Assembly: GCA_021173225.1 (NCBI GenBank)
Contig: JAJOLK010000006.1
Coordinates: forward strand, 94,251 to 158,250
Source: Phycisphaerales bacterium PN19_bin_20
Lineage (GTDB): Bacteria > Planctomycetota > Phycisphaerae > Phycisphaerales > UBA1924
Direction: 5' to 3'
Length of the DNA: 64,000 bases
The position numbers were made by a program, and so were the translations under genes. Shown here piece by piece: positions 10,493-20,303 of the stretch. Position 1 is the stretch's first letter. Each line of letters opens with the position of its first letter. The notes beneath the pieces were generated by a model. The model worked only from the letters and a program-made list of their open reading frames with translations. It had not been told where the DNA came from and did not search any database.

Positions 10493-12436
10493 TTAGGCGA
10501 GCTTGAAGCGGCCGACGAGCTTCTGGAGGTTCTCGGCCTGGTTTGAGAGGTCCGCGGCGGCCTTGGAGCTCTGCTGAGCGCCCTCGGCGGCCTCACGCGT
10601 CACGGCGTTGATCGACTCAACACTCTTACTGATCTGCGTGCTCGCGGCTGACTGCTCCTCCGCCGCCGCCGCGATTGACTGCACCATCACGCCCAGCGTC
10701 TGGCTGCTGGTCACGATGGTTTCGAGCGCTTTACCCGCGTCGGTGGCGAGCTGCACGCCGCTGGTGACCTTCTGCGTGCCAGCCTCGATGCACGTGACTG
10801 CGCTCTTGGTCTCAGCCTGGATCTCGCGGATGCTCTTGGCGACCTCTTCGGTGGCCGTGGTCGTACGCTCGGCGAGCTTGCGGACCTCGTCAGCGACGAC
10901 GGCGAACCCGCGGCCGTGCTCGCCGGCACGTGCGGCCTCGATGGCGGCGTTGAGCGCCAGCAGGTTGGTTTGATCGGCGATGTCGTTGATGACACCGATG
11001 ATCTGGCCGATCTGCTCGCTCTTCTTGCCCAGGCTGTTGACGTTGCTGGCGCTCTCAGCGACCTGCTTAGCGATCGCCTTCATCTCGTCAACGGTCTGCT
11101 GCACAACCTCACCGCCGCCGGTGGCTTGCTGCCCGGCGCTGGCCGCGTTGGCCGCGGCTTCTGAGGATTTCTTGGCGACCTCGACAACGCTGGCTGACAT
11201 CTCCTCGACCGCCGCGGAGACCTGCTGGGTCTGCTGGGTCTGCTTGTCGAGCCCGGCGGCCATCTCCTCGGCGGAGGCGGCGATCTCGGTGCTTGCCGCC
11301 GCCACCTGCTTGCTGGAGGCCGAGACCTCGAGCATCAGGTTCTGGATGCGGATGACGAACTTGTTGAACCACTTGCCGAGGGTTCCGAGCTCATCGCCGC
11401 GGTTCTCGTCGACGCGTTGGGTCAGGTCGCCCTCGCCCTCGGCGATGTCGCGGAGGCGCTCGTTAACCAGGCGGAGGGGGGTGATGATGGAGCGGGCGAT
11501 GAAGAACGCGAAGGCGACGCCGATCAGGACTGCCACGCCCGTGATTACTGCGGTCTGGACCATGGCGGACTGCATAGTCGAGACAGCGGTCTTCTCCGTC
11601 TTGCGACCGGACTCAGCCAGCACAGCGATCAGCTCGTTATTCGTCTTTGTCATCCGATCACCGGCGGGGAAGAGCTTGTTCGTTCGAGTGCTCTGGATTT
11701 CATCAGCCATGACCTTGACGCGTGTACCGATTGCGACGTACTTGTCATAGTCGGCCTTGAGCGTGCCGAGGCGGTCACGAGTAGGGCCCGTCGCCGATGC
11801 GTAGAGCGAGGCCAAACGCGGCTGGACGCGGGCGATCGCATCGCTGGCCATCTTGAACTCGTCGCCGTCGAACGTGACTAGGAATCGGGCCACGCCCAGC
11901 CGCGTTGAGTTGATGTCGGCCTTGACCTCCATCAGCGCCAACGCGAGGTCGCGGTTGTCGGCGGCTGCCTCGCGGGCCAGGTTCGTCACGCTTTCTTCGA
12001 GCGCCTTGCCCGTTGGGCCGCACTGCTTGTAAAAGATGTTGTCGCGCTCCAGATAGCCGGAGATCATCGTCTTGGCATAGGCCTGGAAGCTCGTGAAATC
12101 TTCCTTGAGCTGATTGACGAGCTTGGCCTGGTCGGCCTCGGTCATGACCTCGGCGGCCTTGTCAAGCAGCTCGCTCGACTTGGCGACGACGGTCTCGTAA
12201 TTCTTGATCTTGTCGGCGCTCGGCTCGATCTGAACGCGGTTGATCGCCGCGCGGGTGCGCACGATCGTGGCCCCCAGCTCGGCACCGACGGTGAGGTCCT
12301 CAGCGACCGTGCCCAACTCTTGGGCTGTGCTGACGGCCTGGTCGGCCTTCCACATGGCGATGCCGCCGATGCCCGCCACGAGCAGGCAGAGGGTTCCAAA
12401 GCCCAAACCAAGACGCTTGCCGATGGTCCACTTCAT
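10493..12436 (-). CDS. Methyl-accepting chemotaxis protein
   Basis: Transmembrane chemoreceptor of 647 residues. Order: TM1 (about 9-30), a roughly 255-residue all-helical periplasmic sensor resembling helical bimodular domains, TM2 (about 293-314), HAMP (about 315-370), and a long cytoplasmic coiled-coil signalling domain. The hairpin tip is well conserved: [20 protein letters not shown] followed by [18 protein letters not shown]. No Glu/Gln-rich CheR-docking pentapeptide is seen at the C terminus. The ATG has GGAGG 8 nt upstream, and a clean terminator follows. No che genes are nearby, so it is an orphan receptor; the ligand is unknown. Confidence 0.93.
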   Translation of the reverse strand: MKWTIGKRLGLGFGTLCLLVAGIGGIAMWKADQAVSTAQELGTVAEDLTVGAELGATIVRTRAAINRVQIEPSADKIKNYETVVAKSSELLDKAAEVMTEADQAKLVNQLKEDFTSFQAYAKTMISGYLERDNIFYKQCGPTGKALEESVTNLAREAAADNRDLALALMEVKADINSTRLGVARFLVTFDGDEFKMASDAIARVQPRLASLYASATGPTRDRLGTLKADYDKYVAIGTRVKVMADEIQSTRTNKLFPAGDRMTKTNNELIAVLAESGRKTEKTAVSTMQSAMVQTAVITGVAVLIGVAFAFFIARSIITPLRLVNERLRDIAEGEGDLTQRVDENRGDELGTLGKWFNKFVIRIQNLMLEVSASSKQVAAASTEIAASAEEMAAGLDKQTQQTQQVSAAVEEMSASVVEVAKKSSEAAANAASAGQQATGGGEVVQQTVDEMKAIAKQVAESASNVNSLGKKSEQIGQIIGVINDIADQTNLLALNAAIEAARAGEHGRGFAVVADEVRKLAERTTTATEEVAKSIREIQAETKSAVTCIEAGTQKVTSGVQLATDAGKALETIVTSSQTLGVMVQSIAAAAEEQSAASTQISKSVESINAVTREAAEGAQQSSKAAADLSNQAENLQKLVGRFKLA

Positions 12437-12627
12437 ATCTAGTTCCTCCGTTGTTTCGGCCGAGCACCCTGAGCGCTCGTTCCGCGTAGATCATCGGGCG
12501 AATCCGGCAGAAACTGCGTCCGCGTGATCGGAGGACCTTCCGTTGCCGTATAGGGGTTTTCCCGCGCGCGACCACCTTTGAGTGGCCCGCAACCGGGTGC
12601 CTGACGCTGCGGATGAGTTCCGCATAG

Positions 12628-13680
12628 TCAGCGCGCAGGCGTGCCTGGTGTACTTGGGGTGCCTAGCGAAGACCCGAACGACGCGCCCATTGGCACGACC
12701 ACCGCGCGTGAAACCAGCCGCGCCAGCAGCGCGTCCATGGCCTCGCGCTCGAGCCCGTGGCGGATCGAGTCGCGCTGCAACGCCTCGAACGCACCGAGTG
12801 CCACGCCTGTGGCCGACAGGCGCTGTTCGACCAGCACCAGCGCGTAGCCACTCGGCAGCCCGACAAGCCCCGAGAGCTGCCCGGGCTCGGTGCTCAGCAG
12901 CGCCTGACGTAGCGCGAGCGGGGCCCGAGGGTCATCAACGCTCAGCGGGGCTAGCAGCCCGCCACGCGGGGCCGATTCGTCGGCAGAGAACTCAAAGGCC
13001 AAGCTTGCGAAACGTGCCGGAAGCGGCGTGCCATCGCCCGGTGCCGTCAGTCGCTCACGGAGTCGCTGCGCAAGACTCGCAGAGGCCACGACGATGACCC
13101 GCGCGATGCTCCGCTCGCCGTGCCGCACGCGGTGCTCAAGGGCCAGCCGCTGCGGCGTAAGCACGACCCCGGGTGCCACCAGCGCACGCAGCGCGGCGTT
13201 GCGGCGGAGCTGGCGGGTCAGCGCCGCGCGGTCTAAGCCTGCGCTGGCTAGATACTCGCTTAGGCGCTGCGACGCATCGCCAGGGGCCGCCAAGCCCCCA
13301 CTATCGCCCTGACCCGCCGCCACGAGCAGGGCCCGCTCGGCGTCGACCATCGCACTGGTCACCGAGAGGCCCACGCGCTGAAGCTCGGCGGCCAGGGCGC
13401 GATCAAGGATCAGTCCCTCCAGCGCCGCCCGACCGGCCCTCTCCAGCAGCTCTGGGCCGAGCTCGGCGATCGTGACTGGCTCGCCATTGACAACAGCGAG
13501 GGGCGTTTCGGGGGAGCCCACTTGAGCGCGAGGTGCTGGCTGGTCTGGGATCGGGCGCGGGCCGCAGGCCGTCAAGAGGTAGACGAGCAGCAGCCCGGCG
13601 AGCGCGCGCGGGGCAAGCTGCGATCGCCTGCGCGACGCGCGAGCGATTGACGCACCCGGGCTGAGATCGACGCTGAGCAC
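12628..13680 (-). CDS. SurA/PrsA-like peptidyl-prolyl isomerase lipoprotein
   Basis: Predicted periplasmic or outer-membrane lipoprotein chaperone. A basic N terminus and hydrophobic run end in LLTAC (Cys at residue 39). PLAVVNGEPVTIAELGPELLERAG follows, the usual opening of SurA_N/PrsA proteins, then a helical region and a rotamase-like stretch (about 180-290; ASLAFEFSADESAPRGGLLAPL, LSGLVGLPSGYALVLVEQR). The parvulin domain is weakly conserved, so catalytic activity is uncertain. The GTG start sits 6 nt after TACGCT with no Shine-Dalgarno sequence. It is divergent from the trp leader, the two putative promoters lying about 60 nt apart. Confidence 0.75.
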   Translation of the reverse strand: MLSVDLSPGASIARASRRRSQLAPRALAGLLLVYLLTACGPRPIPDQPAPRAQVGSPETPLAVVNGEPVTIAELGPELLERAGRAALEGLILDRALAAELQRVGLSVTSAMVDAERALLVAAGQGDSGGLAAPGDASQRLSEYLASAGLDRAALTRQLRRNAALRALVAPGVVLTPQRLALEHRVRHGERSIARVIVVASASLAQRLRERLTAPGDGTPLPARFASLAFEFSADESAPRGGLLAPLSVDDPRAPLALRQALLSTEPGQLSGLVGLPSGYALVLVEQRLSATGVALGAFEALQRDSIRHGLEREAMDALLARLVSRAVVVPMGASFGSSLGTPSTPGTPAR

Positions 13681-13686
13681 GGCAGA

Positions 13687-13692
13687 AGCGTA
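13687..13692 (-). promoter_or_regulatory. Candidate -10 of the SurA-like gene, leaderless geometry
   Basis: On the minus strand TACGCT ends 6 nt before the GTG at 13680. The -35 region is weak and no Shine-Dalgarno sequence is present. Confidence 0.45.
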
Positions 13693-13729
13693 ACCGCCGC
13701 CGGATCACGCCGGCCTCAGGCCAAGGGAC

Positions 13730-13758
13730 TTGCCTTAACCGTTCGGGGGGCGCATACT
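13730..13758 (+). promoter_or_regulatory. trp operon promoter
   Basis: TTGCCT and CATACT are separated by 17 nt. CATACT ends 6 nt before the GTG of the leader peptide, so the leader peptide itself appears to be translated from a leaderless transcript. Confidence 0.65.
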
Positions 13759-13764
13759 GACGCC

Positions 13765-13851
13765 GTGACGTCGCCCTCGCCAAGCCCGAGCCCGCGCCAA
13801 CCCGCCGACGGTGGTTGGTGGTGGCACGCTCAGGCGGCTGGCGACCGATAA
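13765..13851 (+). CDS. trpL: trp operon leader peptide with three tandem Trp codons
   Basis: A 28-codon open frame: GTG start, a Ser-Pro run, then GGWWWHAQAAGDR and TAA. The three adjacent TGG codons (13816-13824) in a short frame directly ahead of trpE are the hallmark of a transcription- or translation-attenuation leader, in which ribosome stalling under Trp starvation alters downstream RNA folding. The following 120 nt contain competing stems. Length, position, orientation and Trp cluster all agree; only translation is unproven. There is no Shine-Dalgarno sequence, and the putative -10 ends 6 nt before the GTG. Confidence 0.85.
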   Translation: MTSPSPSPSPRQPADGGWWWHAQAAGDR

Positions 13852-13960
13852 CCGTTGAAGACACGGTGCGTTGGTCGAAGCCAGCGGAGGACCTTCCGAC
13901 GAGGTGTTGCGTTGGTCGATGGACGGGTCTGGATGGTGACTGGGGCCGGGCTGCTCCGGC
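13837..13960 (+). promoter_or_regulatory. Putative trp attenuator region
   Basis: The end of trpL (13837-13846) can pair with 13873-13885 (GCTGGC with GCCAGC, GACC with GGTC, one 3-nt bulge), enclosing the stop codon and a small stem ACCGT/ACGGT (13851-13867). A 12-nt direct repeat (13867-13878 and 13908-13919) offers alternative partners, and TCCGAC (13895-13900) can pair with 13915-13923. A last stem (13945-13949 with 13956-13960) lies just upstream of the trpE ribosome-binding site. No T-run follows any stem, so control of trpE translation or Rho-dependent termination fits better than a classic terminator. Confidence 0.55.
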
Positions 13961-13981
13961 GAATTAGTGGCAGGAGCGCAC

Positions 13982-15367
13982 GTGCAGACGCCCTTTGACA
14001 TCGCCGCAGACTTGGATACGCCCGTGAGCGCGCTGCGCAAGCTGACGGCCTTCGACCCGGTATTTTTGCTCGAGAGCGTGGAGGGCGGCGAGCGGCTGGC
14101 GCGGTTTTCGTTCATCGGGCTCGGGCGCGCGATGACGCTACGGATCGACCAGGAGGGCTTGAGCATTGACCAGGGGCCGCCGACGCCCGTGCCACCGGAG
14201 CGCGCGGTGCTGGAGGCCATCCGGGAAGTGCTGGCCCGCGCGCCGCGCTTGCTACCGAAGATTCCAGGCGTGCCGCTCGACGGCGGGCTGGTCGGGATGA
14301 TCGGCTACGACTTTGTCAGGCGGCTTGAGCCCGTTGGGCCCGGGCGACCCGCGGCTCAAGGCGAGCCTGAGGTCATGCTGGTGGCGCCGCGCTCGATGCT
14401 GGTGTTTGACCACCTGACGCGCCGGGTGGCGTTTGTCCACAGCGGGCCAGAGTGGGAGCGCAAGAGCCTGCGGCGTGAGATCGTGCACGCGCTACGCGGT
14501 GGCCTGCCCGCGCCGAGCGTGCGCGTCGGGCACGCGCCACCATCAACCAGCATGAGCCGCGATGAGTTCATCAGCGCGGTGGGCAAGGCCAAGGGGCACA
14601 TCACCGCGGGTGACATCTTTCAGCTTGTGCTGAGCGTGCGGTTTACGGGCGGGTGCCGGACCGACCCGTTTGAGGTCTACCGCGCGCTGCGGCTGCTCAA
14701 CCCTTCGCCCTATATGTACTACTTCAACTTTGGCTCAACGCAGCTTGTCGGCAGCTCACCCGAGGCGCTAGTCAAGGTGCAAGACGGACTTGCCACACTC
14801 AGGCCGATTGCTGGCACGCGCAAACGCGGGGCCACCGAGCAGCTTGACAAGGCCCTTGAGGCCGAGCTGCTGGCCGACCCGAAGGAGGCCGCCGAGCACG
14901 TCATGCTGGTGGACCTTGCCCGCAATGACCTTGGTCGCGTGGCTGTGGGCGGCAGCGTGCGGGTTGACCCGTTCCGCAGTATCGAGCGTTACAGCCATGT
15001 GATGCACATCGTCAGCGGTGTTTCTGGGCGTGTCGCGCCCGGGCGTGATGCGCTCGACGTGCTGGCGGCGACATTCCCTGCGGGAACGGTGGTGGGCGCG
15101 CCCAAGGTGCGGGCCATGCAGATTATCGATGCGCTCGAGCCGGTGCGGCGCGGGTTCTACGCGGGGACGGTTGGCTACCTTTCAGTCAGTGGCCAGATGG
15201 ACCAGGCGATCGCGATTCGCACGATGATGTTCCACAACGACGCGTACGCGTATCAGGCCGGTGCGGGCGTGGTGGCTGACAGCTCGCCAGAGGGTGAGCA
15301 CGACGAGGTGCGGCACAAGGTCGGCATCCTTGAGGCCGCGATGCTGCTGGCGGAGGAGGGCCTGTGA
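13982..15367 (+). CDS. trpE: Anthranilate synthase component I
   Basis: Converts chorismate to anthranilate using ammonia from TrpG; first committed step of Trp synthesis. Chorismate-binding motifs are clear: LRPIAGTRKRG near residue 270, EHVMLVDLARNDLGRVA near 305, and GAPKVRAMQIIDALEPVRRG near 375. FLLESVEGG near the N terminus matches the LLES site that binds Trp in feedback-inhibited enzymes. At 461 residues it has a slightly short N-terminal half. The GTG at 13982 was chosen because AGGAG ends 5 nt upstream; an earlier in-frame GTG at 13967 lacks one. Its stop overlaps the trpG start by 4 nt. Confidence 0.95.
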   Translation: MQTPFDIAADLDTPVSALRKLTAFDPVFLLESVEGGERLARFSFIGLGRAMTLRIDQEGLSIDQGPPTPVPPERAVLEAIREVLARAPRLLPKIPGVPLDGGLVGMIGYDFVRRLEPVGPGRPAAQGEPEVMLVAPRSMLVFDHLTRRVAFVHSGPEWERKSLRREIVHALRGGLPAPSVRVGHAPPSTSMSRDEFISAVGKAKGHITAGDIFQLVLSVRFTGGCRTDPFEVYRALRLLNPSPYMYYFNFGSTQLVGSSPEALVKVQDGLATLRPIAGTRKRGATEQLDKALEAELLADPKEAAEHVMLVDLARNDLGRVAVGGSVRVDPFRSIERYSHVMHIVSGVSGRVAPGRDALDVLAATFPAGTVVGAPKVRAMQIIDALEPVRRGFYAGTVGYLSVSGQMDQAIAIRTMMFHNDAYAYQAGAGVVADSSPEGEHDEVRHKVGILEAAMLLAEEGL

Positions 15368-16071
15368 GCAACCACGCGCCACAACCCGGGCCGATCGCGC
15401 GCGGTGAGCAGTACTTGCCGCCGAACGCGGGCGATGGCGGCGCGCCTCGTGGCAGGGTGCTGATGATCGACAACTACGACAGCTTCACCTTCAACCTGGT
15501 GCAGGCGATGCTCGAGCTAGGGGCGGCGGTTGAGGTCTTCCGCAACGATGCGATTGCGCCCGGTGATGTGCGGGTCGCTGGCGCGGGTGAGCCCGACCGC
15601 CGCGGCGCTTACACGCACCTGGTCATCTCGCCGGGGCCGGGGACGCCGTATGACGCGGGCGTGAGCATGGAGATGATCCGCGTGTTTGCGGGGCGATTGC
15701 CAATCCTTGGTGTCTGCCTCGGGCACCAGAGCATGGCCGAGGTCTTTGGCGGCGCGGGCAGCGTTGGGCGGGCGCCGCGCTTGATGCACGGCAAGGCCAG
15801 CACGATTACCCACGACGGGCGCGGGCTCTATGCCGGGCTTGCACAGGACCTGGAGGTTGGGCGGTACCACTCGCTGTGCGTGCTGACGGGCCGCGTGCCC
15901 GAGGGCTTCAGCGTCACCAGCCGGACCGAGGCCGGCGAGATCATGGGCATTCGGCGTGACGATCTGCGCATGGAGGGCGTGCAGTTTCACCCTGAGAGCG
16001 TGCTGACCCCGACCGGGCCGGCGATGCTCGCCAACTTTCTGAAGCCCGGCTTTCTTGCACCACACGCCTAG
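15364..16071 (+). CDS. trpG: Anthranilate synthase component II, glutamine amidotransferase
   Basis: Class I glutamine amidotransferase supplying ammonia to TrpE. MIDNYDSFTFNLVQ opens the domain at about residue 34, the nucleophilic Cys is in LGVCLGHQSMAE near 120, and the His/Glu pair is in GVQFHPESVLTPTG near 215. A roughly 30-residue extension precedes the domain. The GTG start overlaps the trpE stop (GTGA), indicating translational coupling. In some bacteria this subunit also serves aminodeoxychorismate synthase; its place in the trp operon argues for the anthranilate role here. Confidence 0.94.
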   Translation: MSNHAPQPGPIARGEQYLPPNAGDGGAPRGRVLMIDNYDSFTFNLVQAMLELGAAVEVFRNDAIAPGDVRVAGAGEPDRRGAYTHLVISPGPGTPYDAGVSMEMIRVFAGRLPILGVCLGHQSMAEVFGGAGSVGRAPRLMHGKASTITHDGRGLYAGLAQDLEVGRYHSLCVLTGRVPEGFSVTSRTEAGEIMGIRRDDLRMEGVQFHPESVLTPTGPAMLANFLKPGFLAPHA

Positions 16072-16098
16072 AACAAAGGTGCCTTTCGAGCTTGCCGC

Positions 16099-17220
16099 AT
16101 GACCGATCTGCTCAACACCTTGCTGGATCGTCGCGACCTGACGCAGGTCCAGGCCAGCGAGCTGCTGCGCACGTTGATTGCACCCGGCACGCCAGCGACG
16201 CGCGTCGCCGCGGCACTGATTGCGCTGCGCAGCAAGGGCGAGACGCATGAGGAACTTGCGGGGCTTGCTGGCGCGATGCGGGAGGCGGCACTCAGCCCGC
16301 AGCTTCCGGCGGGGCCGCCGTCGATCGACATCGTGGGCACCGGTGGCGATGGCGCGCAGACGCTGAACATCTCGACCGCCGCGGCGCTGCTGCTGGCAGC
16401 CGCGGGGCTTGAAGACGGCGCAGAGCCGCGTGCGCGGCGCTGGCGGGTTATCAAGCACGGCAACCGTGCGATCAGTTCATCCTGCGGCAGCGCCGACGTG
16501 CTGGCGGCACTGGGCGTGCCTATGCCCATGACGCCACTTGCCGCGGGCGAGATGCTGGAACTGACGGGCTTTACGTTCCTGTTTGCCCCCCATTACCACG
16601 GCGCGACCGCCGCCGTCCAAAGTGTGCGGCGAGAGCTCGGGGTGCGGACGGTGTTCAACCTGCTCGGGCCGCTGACAAACCCGGGCCGGCCTGATGCGCT
16701 GCTGATCGGCGCTGCTTCGCCGCGTGCCGCACAACTCATGGCCCTGGCGGCGCACGCGCTGGGGCAGCGGGCCACGGTCGTCCACACGCCTGCGCCGGCG
16801 GGCCCGTGCGATGAGGCTACGACCTGCGCGCCGTTCACCGTCACGCTCGCTGGCCTTGACCCTTCGCAAGCTGGCCCGCTTGTGCGAGAGCAGGACTTTG
16901 ACGCGCGCCCTCAGTTTGCCCGCGGTGGCGAGCCCTCACTGGCTTCGCTGCGCGGCCAAGATGCGGCCTTCAACGCTCACGCCATCAGCGCCGCCTTTTC
17001 GGGCACGCCGACACCCTTTGCTGAGAGTGTGGTGCTAACGGCAGCGCTGGCCCTGGCAACACTGCGCAGCGAGCTTGACCGCGACTGGCCGGTTGCTGAG
17101 GTGCGAAACGCCATCAGCGACGGGCGGGCACGGCGGTTGCTCGATCTGATCGCGGCGCTCGGGCCTCGACTTCAATCACTTTGCCACGCACAGCAGCACA
17201 CCACGGAGACGCCCCGATGA
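16099..17220 (+). CDS. trpD: Anthranilate phosphoribosyltransferase
   Basis: Transfers the phosphoribosyl group of PRPP to anthranilate. The PRPP-binding glycine loop GTGGDGAQTLNIST (near residue 77) and KHGNRAISSSCGSADVLAALG (near 118) are intact, as are FAPHYHGA and RTVFNLLGPLTNPG further on. The 373 residues fit the family, with a slightly longer C terminus. The stop overlaps the trpC start by 4 nt. The gene follows trpG after 27 nt. Confidence 0.95.
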   Translation: MTDLLNTLLDRRDLTQVQASELLRTLIAPGTPATRVAAALIALRSKGETHEELAGLAGAMREAALSPQLPAGPPSIDIVGTGGDGAQTLNISTAAALLLAAAGLEDGAEPRARRWRVIKHGNRAISSSCGSADVLAALGVPMPMTPLAAGEMLELTGFTFLFAPHYHGATAAVQSVRRELGVRTVFNLLGPLTNPGRPDALLIGAASPRAAQLMALAAHALGQRATVVHTPAPAGPCDEATTCAPFTVTLAGLDPSQAGPLVREQDFDARPQFARGGEPSLASLRGQDAAFNAHAISAAFSGTPTPFAESVVLTAALALATLRSELDRDWPVAEVRNAISDGRARRLLDLIAALGPRLQSLCHAQQHTTETPR

Positions 17221-18116
17221 ACAAGCCTAGCGATACTCCGCCGACCCCCGCGCCGCATGATTTGCTGGCCGAGATGACCCGCGCCAGTGAGCAGCGATAC
17301 GAACTTGCGCGCGACCAGCGGCCCTTTGAGGACGTGTGGAACGCGGCACTGAAGGCCCCGCCGCCGCGCGAGATTGACCTTCGCCCCGGTGGGTTTGGCC
17401 TGATTGCTGAGTGCAAGCTGGCCAGTCCGAGTGAGGGCACGCTCCGCGCGGTGGCACCTGGGGGCGAGACAGGCCACGTTGTTGCGCAGGCCCTTGAGTA
17501 TGCGCGGGCCGGTGCCGCGGCCGTGAGTGTGCTGACTGAGCCGACGCATTTCGGCGGGAGCCTTGAGCATCTGGCCAGCGTGGCGCGTGAGGTCAACGTG
17601 CCGGTGATGCGCAAGGACTTTCTGGTCGCGGACTATCAGGTGGTTGAGGCGAGGGCTGCGGGCGCGTCGGGCGTGCTGCTGATTGTGCGGATGCTTGCCG
17701 ACGAGGACCTGTTCGAGATGCTGGACCTGACGCTCGACCTGCGCATGTTCGCGCTGGTAGAGGCCTTCGACCAGGAGGATCTCGAGCGCCTCGGGCGCGT
17801 GCTGATTACGCGCGGGCGCGAGCTAAGCGAGGGCACGCTATTAGTTGGGCTCAACTGCCGAAACCTCTCTGACCTCTCTATGGATCAGGCGCGGTTCGCG
17901 AAGCTGCGGGCGCACTTCCCACGCGGGCTCACGGCGGTGGCTGAGAGCGGGCTGTCAATGCCCGCTGACGTTGCAGGCGTCGCGGCCTTGGGCTACGACG
18001 GCGCGCTGGTGGGCTCATCGCTCATGCGAAGCGAAGACCCCTTCGCGCTCGCACAGTCGATGCTCTCCGCCGGGCGAGAGGCCCGCGCGGGTGCGAGCGA
18101 TCGGAGGCGTGCGTGA
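17217..18116 (+). CDS. trpC: Indole-3-glycerol-phosphate synthase
   Basis: Ring-closing TIM-barrel enzyme making indole-3-glycerol phosphate from CdRP. Conserved strands include IAECKLASPSEG near residue 66, VLTEPTHFGGS near 113, VMRKDFLVADYQV near 130, LVGLNCRNLSDL near 212 and VAESGL near 244. Catalytic Lys, Glu and Asn positions are present. The 299 residues include modest extensions at both ends. The ATG overlaps the trpD stop (ATGA), and the 3' end overlaps trpF by 4 nt. An earlier in-frame start at 17181 would lie inside trpD and adds no domain. Confidence 0.94.
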   Translation: MNKPSDTPPTPAPHDLLAEMTRASEQRYELARDQRPFEDVWNAALKAPPPREIDLRPGGFGLIAECKLASPSEGTLRAVAPGGETGHVVAQALEYARAGAAAVSVLTEPTHFGGSLEHLASVAREVNVPVMRKDFLVADYQVVEARAAGASGVLLIVRMLADEDLFEMLDLTLDLRMFALVEAFDQEDLERLGRVLITRGRELSEGTLLVGLNCRNLSDLSMDQARFAKLRAHFPRGLTAVAESGLSMPADVAGVAALGYDGALVGSSLMRSEDPFALAQSMLSAGREARAGASDRRRA

Positions 18117-18918
18117 CCAGAGCGCCCGTCAAGGTCTGCGGCCTTAGCACGTCCGAGCACGTCCGCGCCGCGTGCGAGGCCGGGGCGGCGGCGGTCGGCT
18201 TCGTGCTTACGCAGAGCGTGCGACGCGTGACGCCTGAGCAGGCCGTGGCTCTGTGTGAGCTCGTGCCTGCGGGCGTTTTTCGCGTTGGCGTCTTTCGCAG
18301 GCTTGAGGTTGGCGAGCTGGCCACGGTGCTGGCGCTGGTGCCGCTGACGCACGTGCAGGCCGACTGGATCGACGAGCCGGTGTTTGATGAGGCGATCGCT
18401 GAGGCCGTGTGGCGTGCGCCAGCGATGCGGAGCGTCACGTTCATCCCCGTGTTCCGCGACGTGCCGACGCTGCGGATCGACCTGGCTAACGAGGCCAGCA
18501 CATGGCCCGCGGCGCGGCTGATCCTGCTTGAAGGGCCCGATAGTGGGACGGGACGCCAGCCAGACTGGGGCCGGCTGGCCCGCGCGCTGGACGCCACGCC
18601 GCACCCGCGCGTGATGCTTGCCGGCGGACTGCACGCGGGCAACGTTGCAGCGGCGGTGCGGCTGCTGAGCCCCGCGATGGTCGATGTCTCGAGCGGCGTG
18701 GAGTCTTCGCCGGGCGTGAAGGACCCGGTCAAGATCGCTGAGTTCATCCTCGCGGCCCGCGCGGCCATGACTTCATCTGCCATCACCCCTAACGCCACAT
18801 CTGGCGCCGAATCTGCCGCCGCATCTGGCGCCGCATCTGGCGCTCGACACGACATACTCACACGCGACGCCGACGCGACCACTTCCCATCGCGCGTCAAG
18901 CGTCGATAGGCCCACACC

Positions 18919-18922
<4 letters not shown>
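18113..18922 (+). CDS. trpF: Phosphoribosylanthranilate isomerase with low-complexity tail
   Basis: Catalyses the Amadori rearrangement of phosphoribosylanthranilate to CdRP. KVCGLS at residue 7 carries the catalytic Cys. GGLHAGNV near 170 and VDVSSGVESSPGVKD near 190 form the phosphate-binding end of the barrel. The usual catalytic-Asp segment is diverged but PDSGTGRQPDWG near 142 is recognisable. After the barrel ends (about 215) there is a tail of roughly 50 residues (Ala/Ser/Gly-rich) encoded by a 12-nt tandem repeat, absent from typical TrpF. The gene overlaps trpC and trpB by 4 nt each. Confidence 0.92.
18797..18844 (+). repeat. 12-nt tandem repeat in the trpF tail
   Basis: Four copies of a GCATCTGGCGCC-like unit encode a short Ala/Ser/Gly/Glu tetrapeptide repeat at the disordered end of TrpF. 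Confidence 0.8.
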
Positions 18923-20163
<1,241 letters not shown>

Positions 20164-20240
20164 GTTCAAAGTTGCGCGAGCGCCGAACCGCGCAGCCACT
20201 CATACACATCGCCCTTTCCGCGCTTCCGGCGCACAACACT

Positions 20241-20303
20241 GATCACCGACACGCAGCACCGACATTCAGCACCGACACGCAGCACCGACACGCAGCACCG
20301 ACC
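20241..20303 (+). repeat. 13-nt tandem repeat directly upstream of trpA
   Basis: About five copies of a CAGCACCGACACG unit end at the base before the trpA ATG. The first copy is degenerate and the last truncated. The period is not a multiple of three, so the block is not an extension of either gene. No Shine-Dalgarno sequence is visible in it. Confidence 0.85.

Noticed and set aside
12437-12627. A flagellar-type (sigma-28) promoter for the chemoreceptor
   Set aside because: Only a vague CCCGATGA match without a TAAA element at the right distance.
13945-13981. A classic intrinsic terminator in the trp leader
   Set aside because: The GCCGG/CCGGC stem has no T-run after it, so I describe an attenuator region without claiming intrinsic termination.
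20241-20303. A CRISPR-like array
   Set aside because: Direct 13-nt tandem units without spacers, no cas genes.
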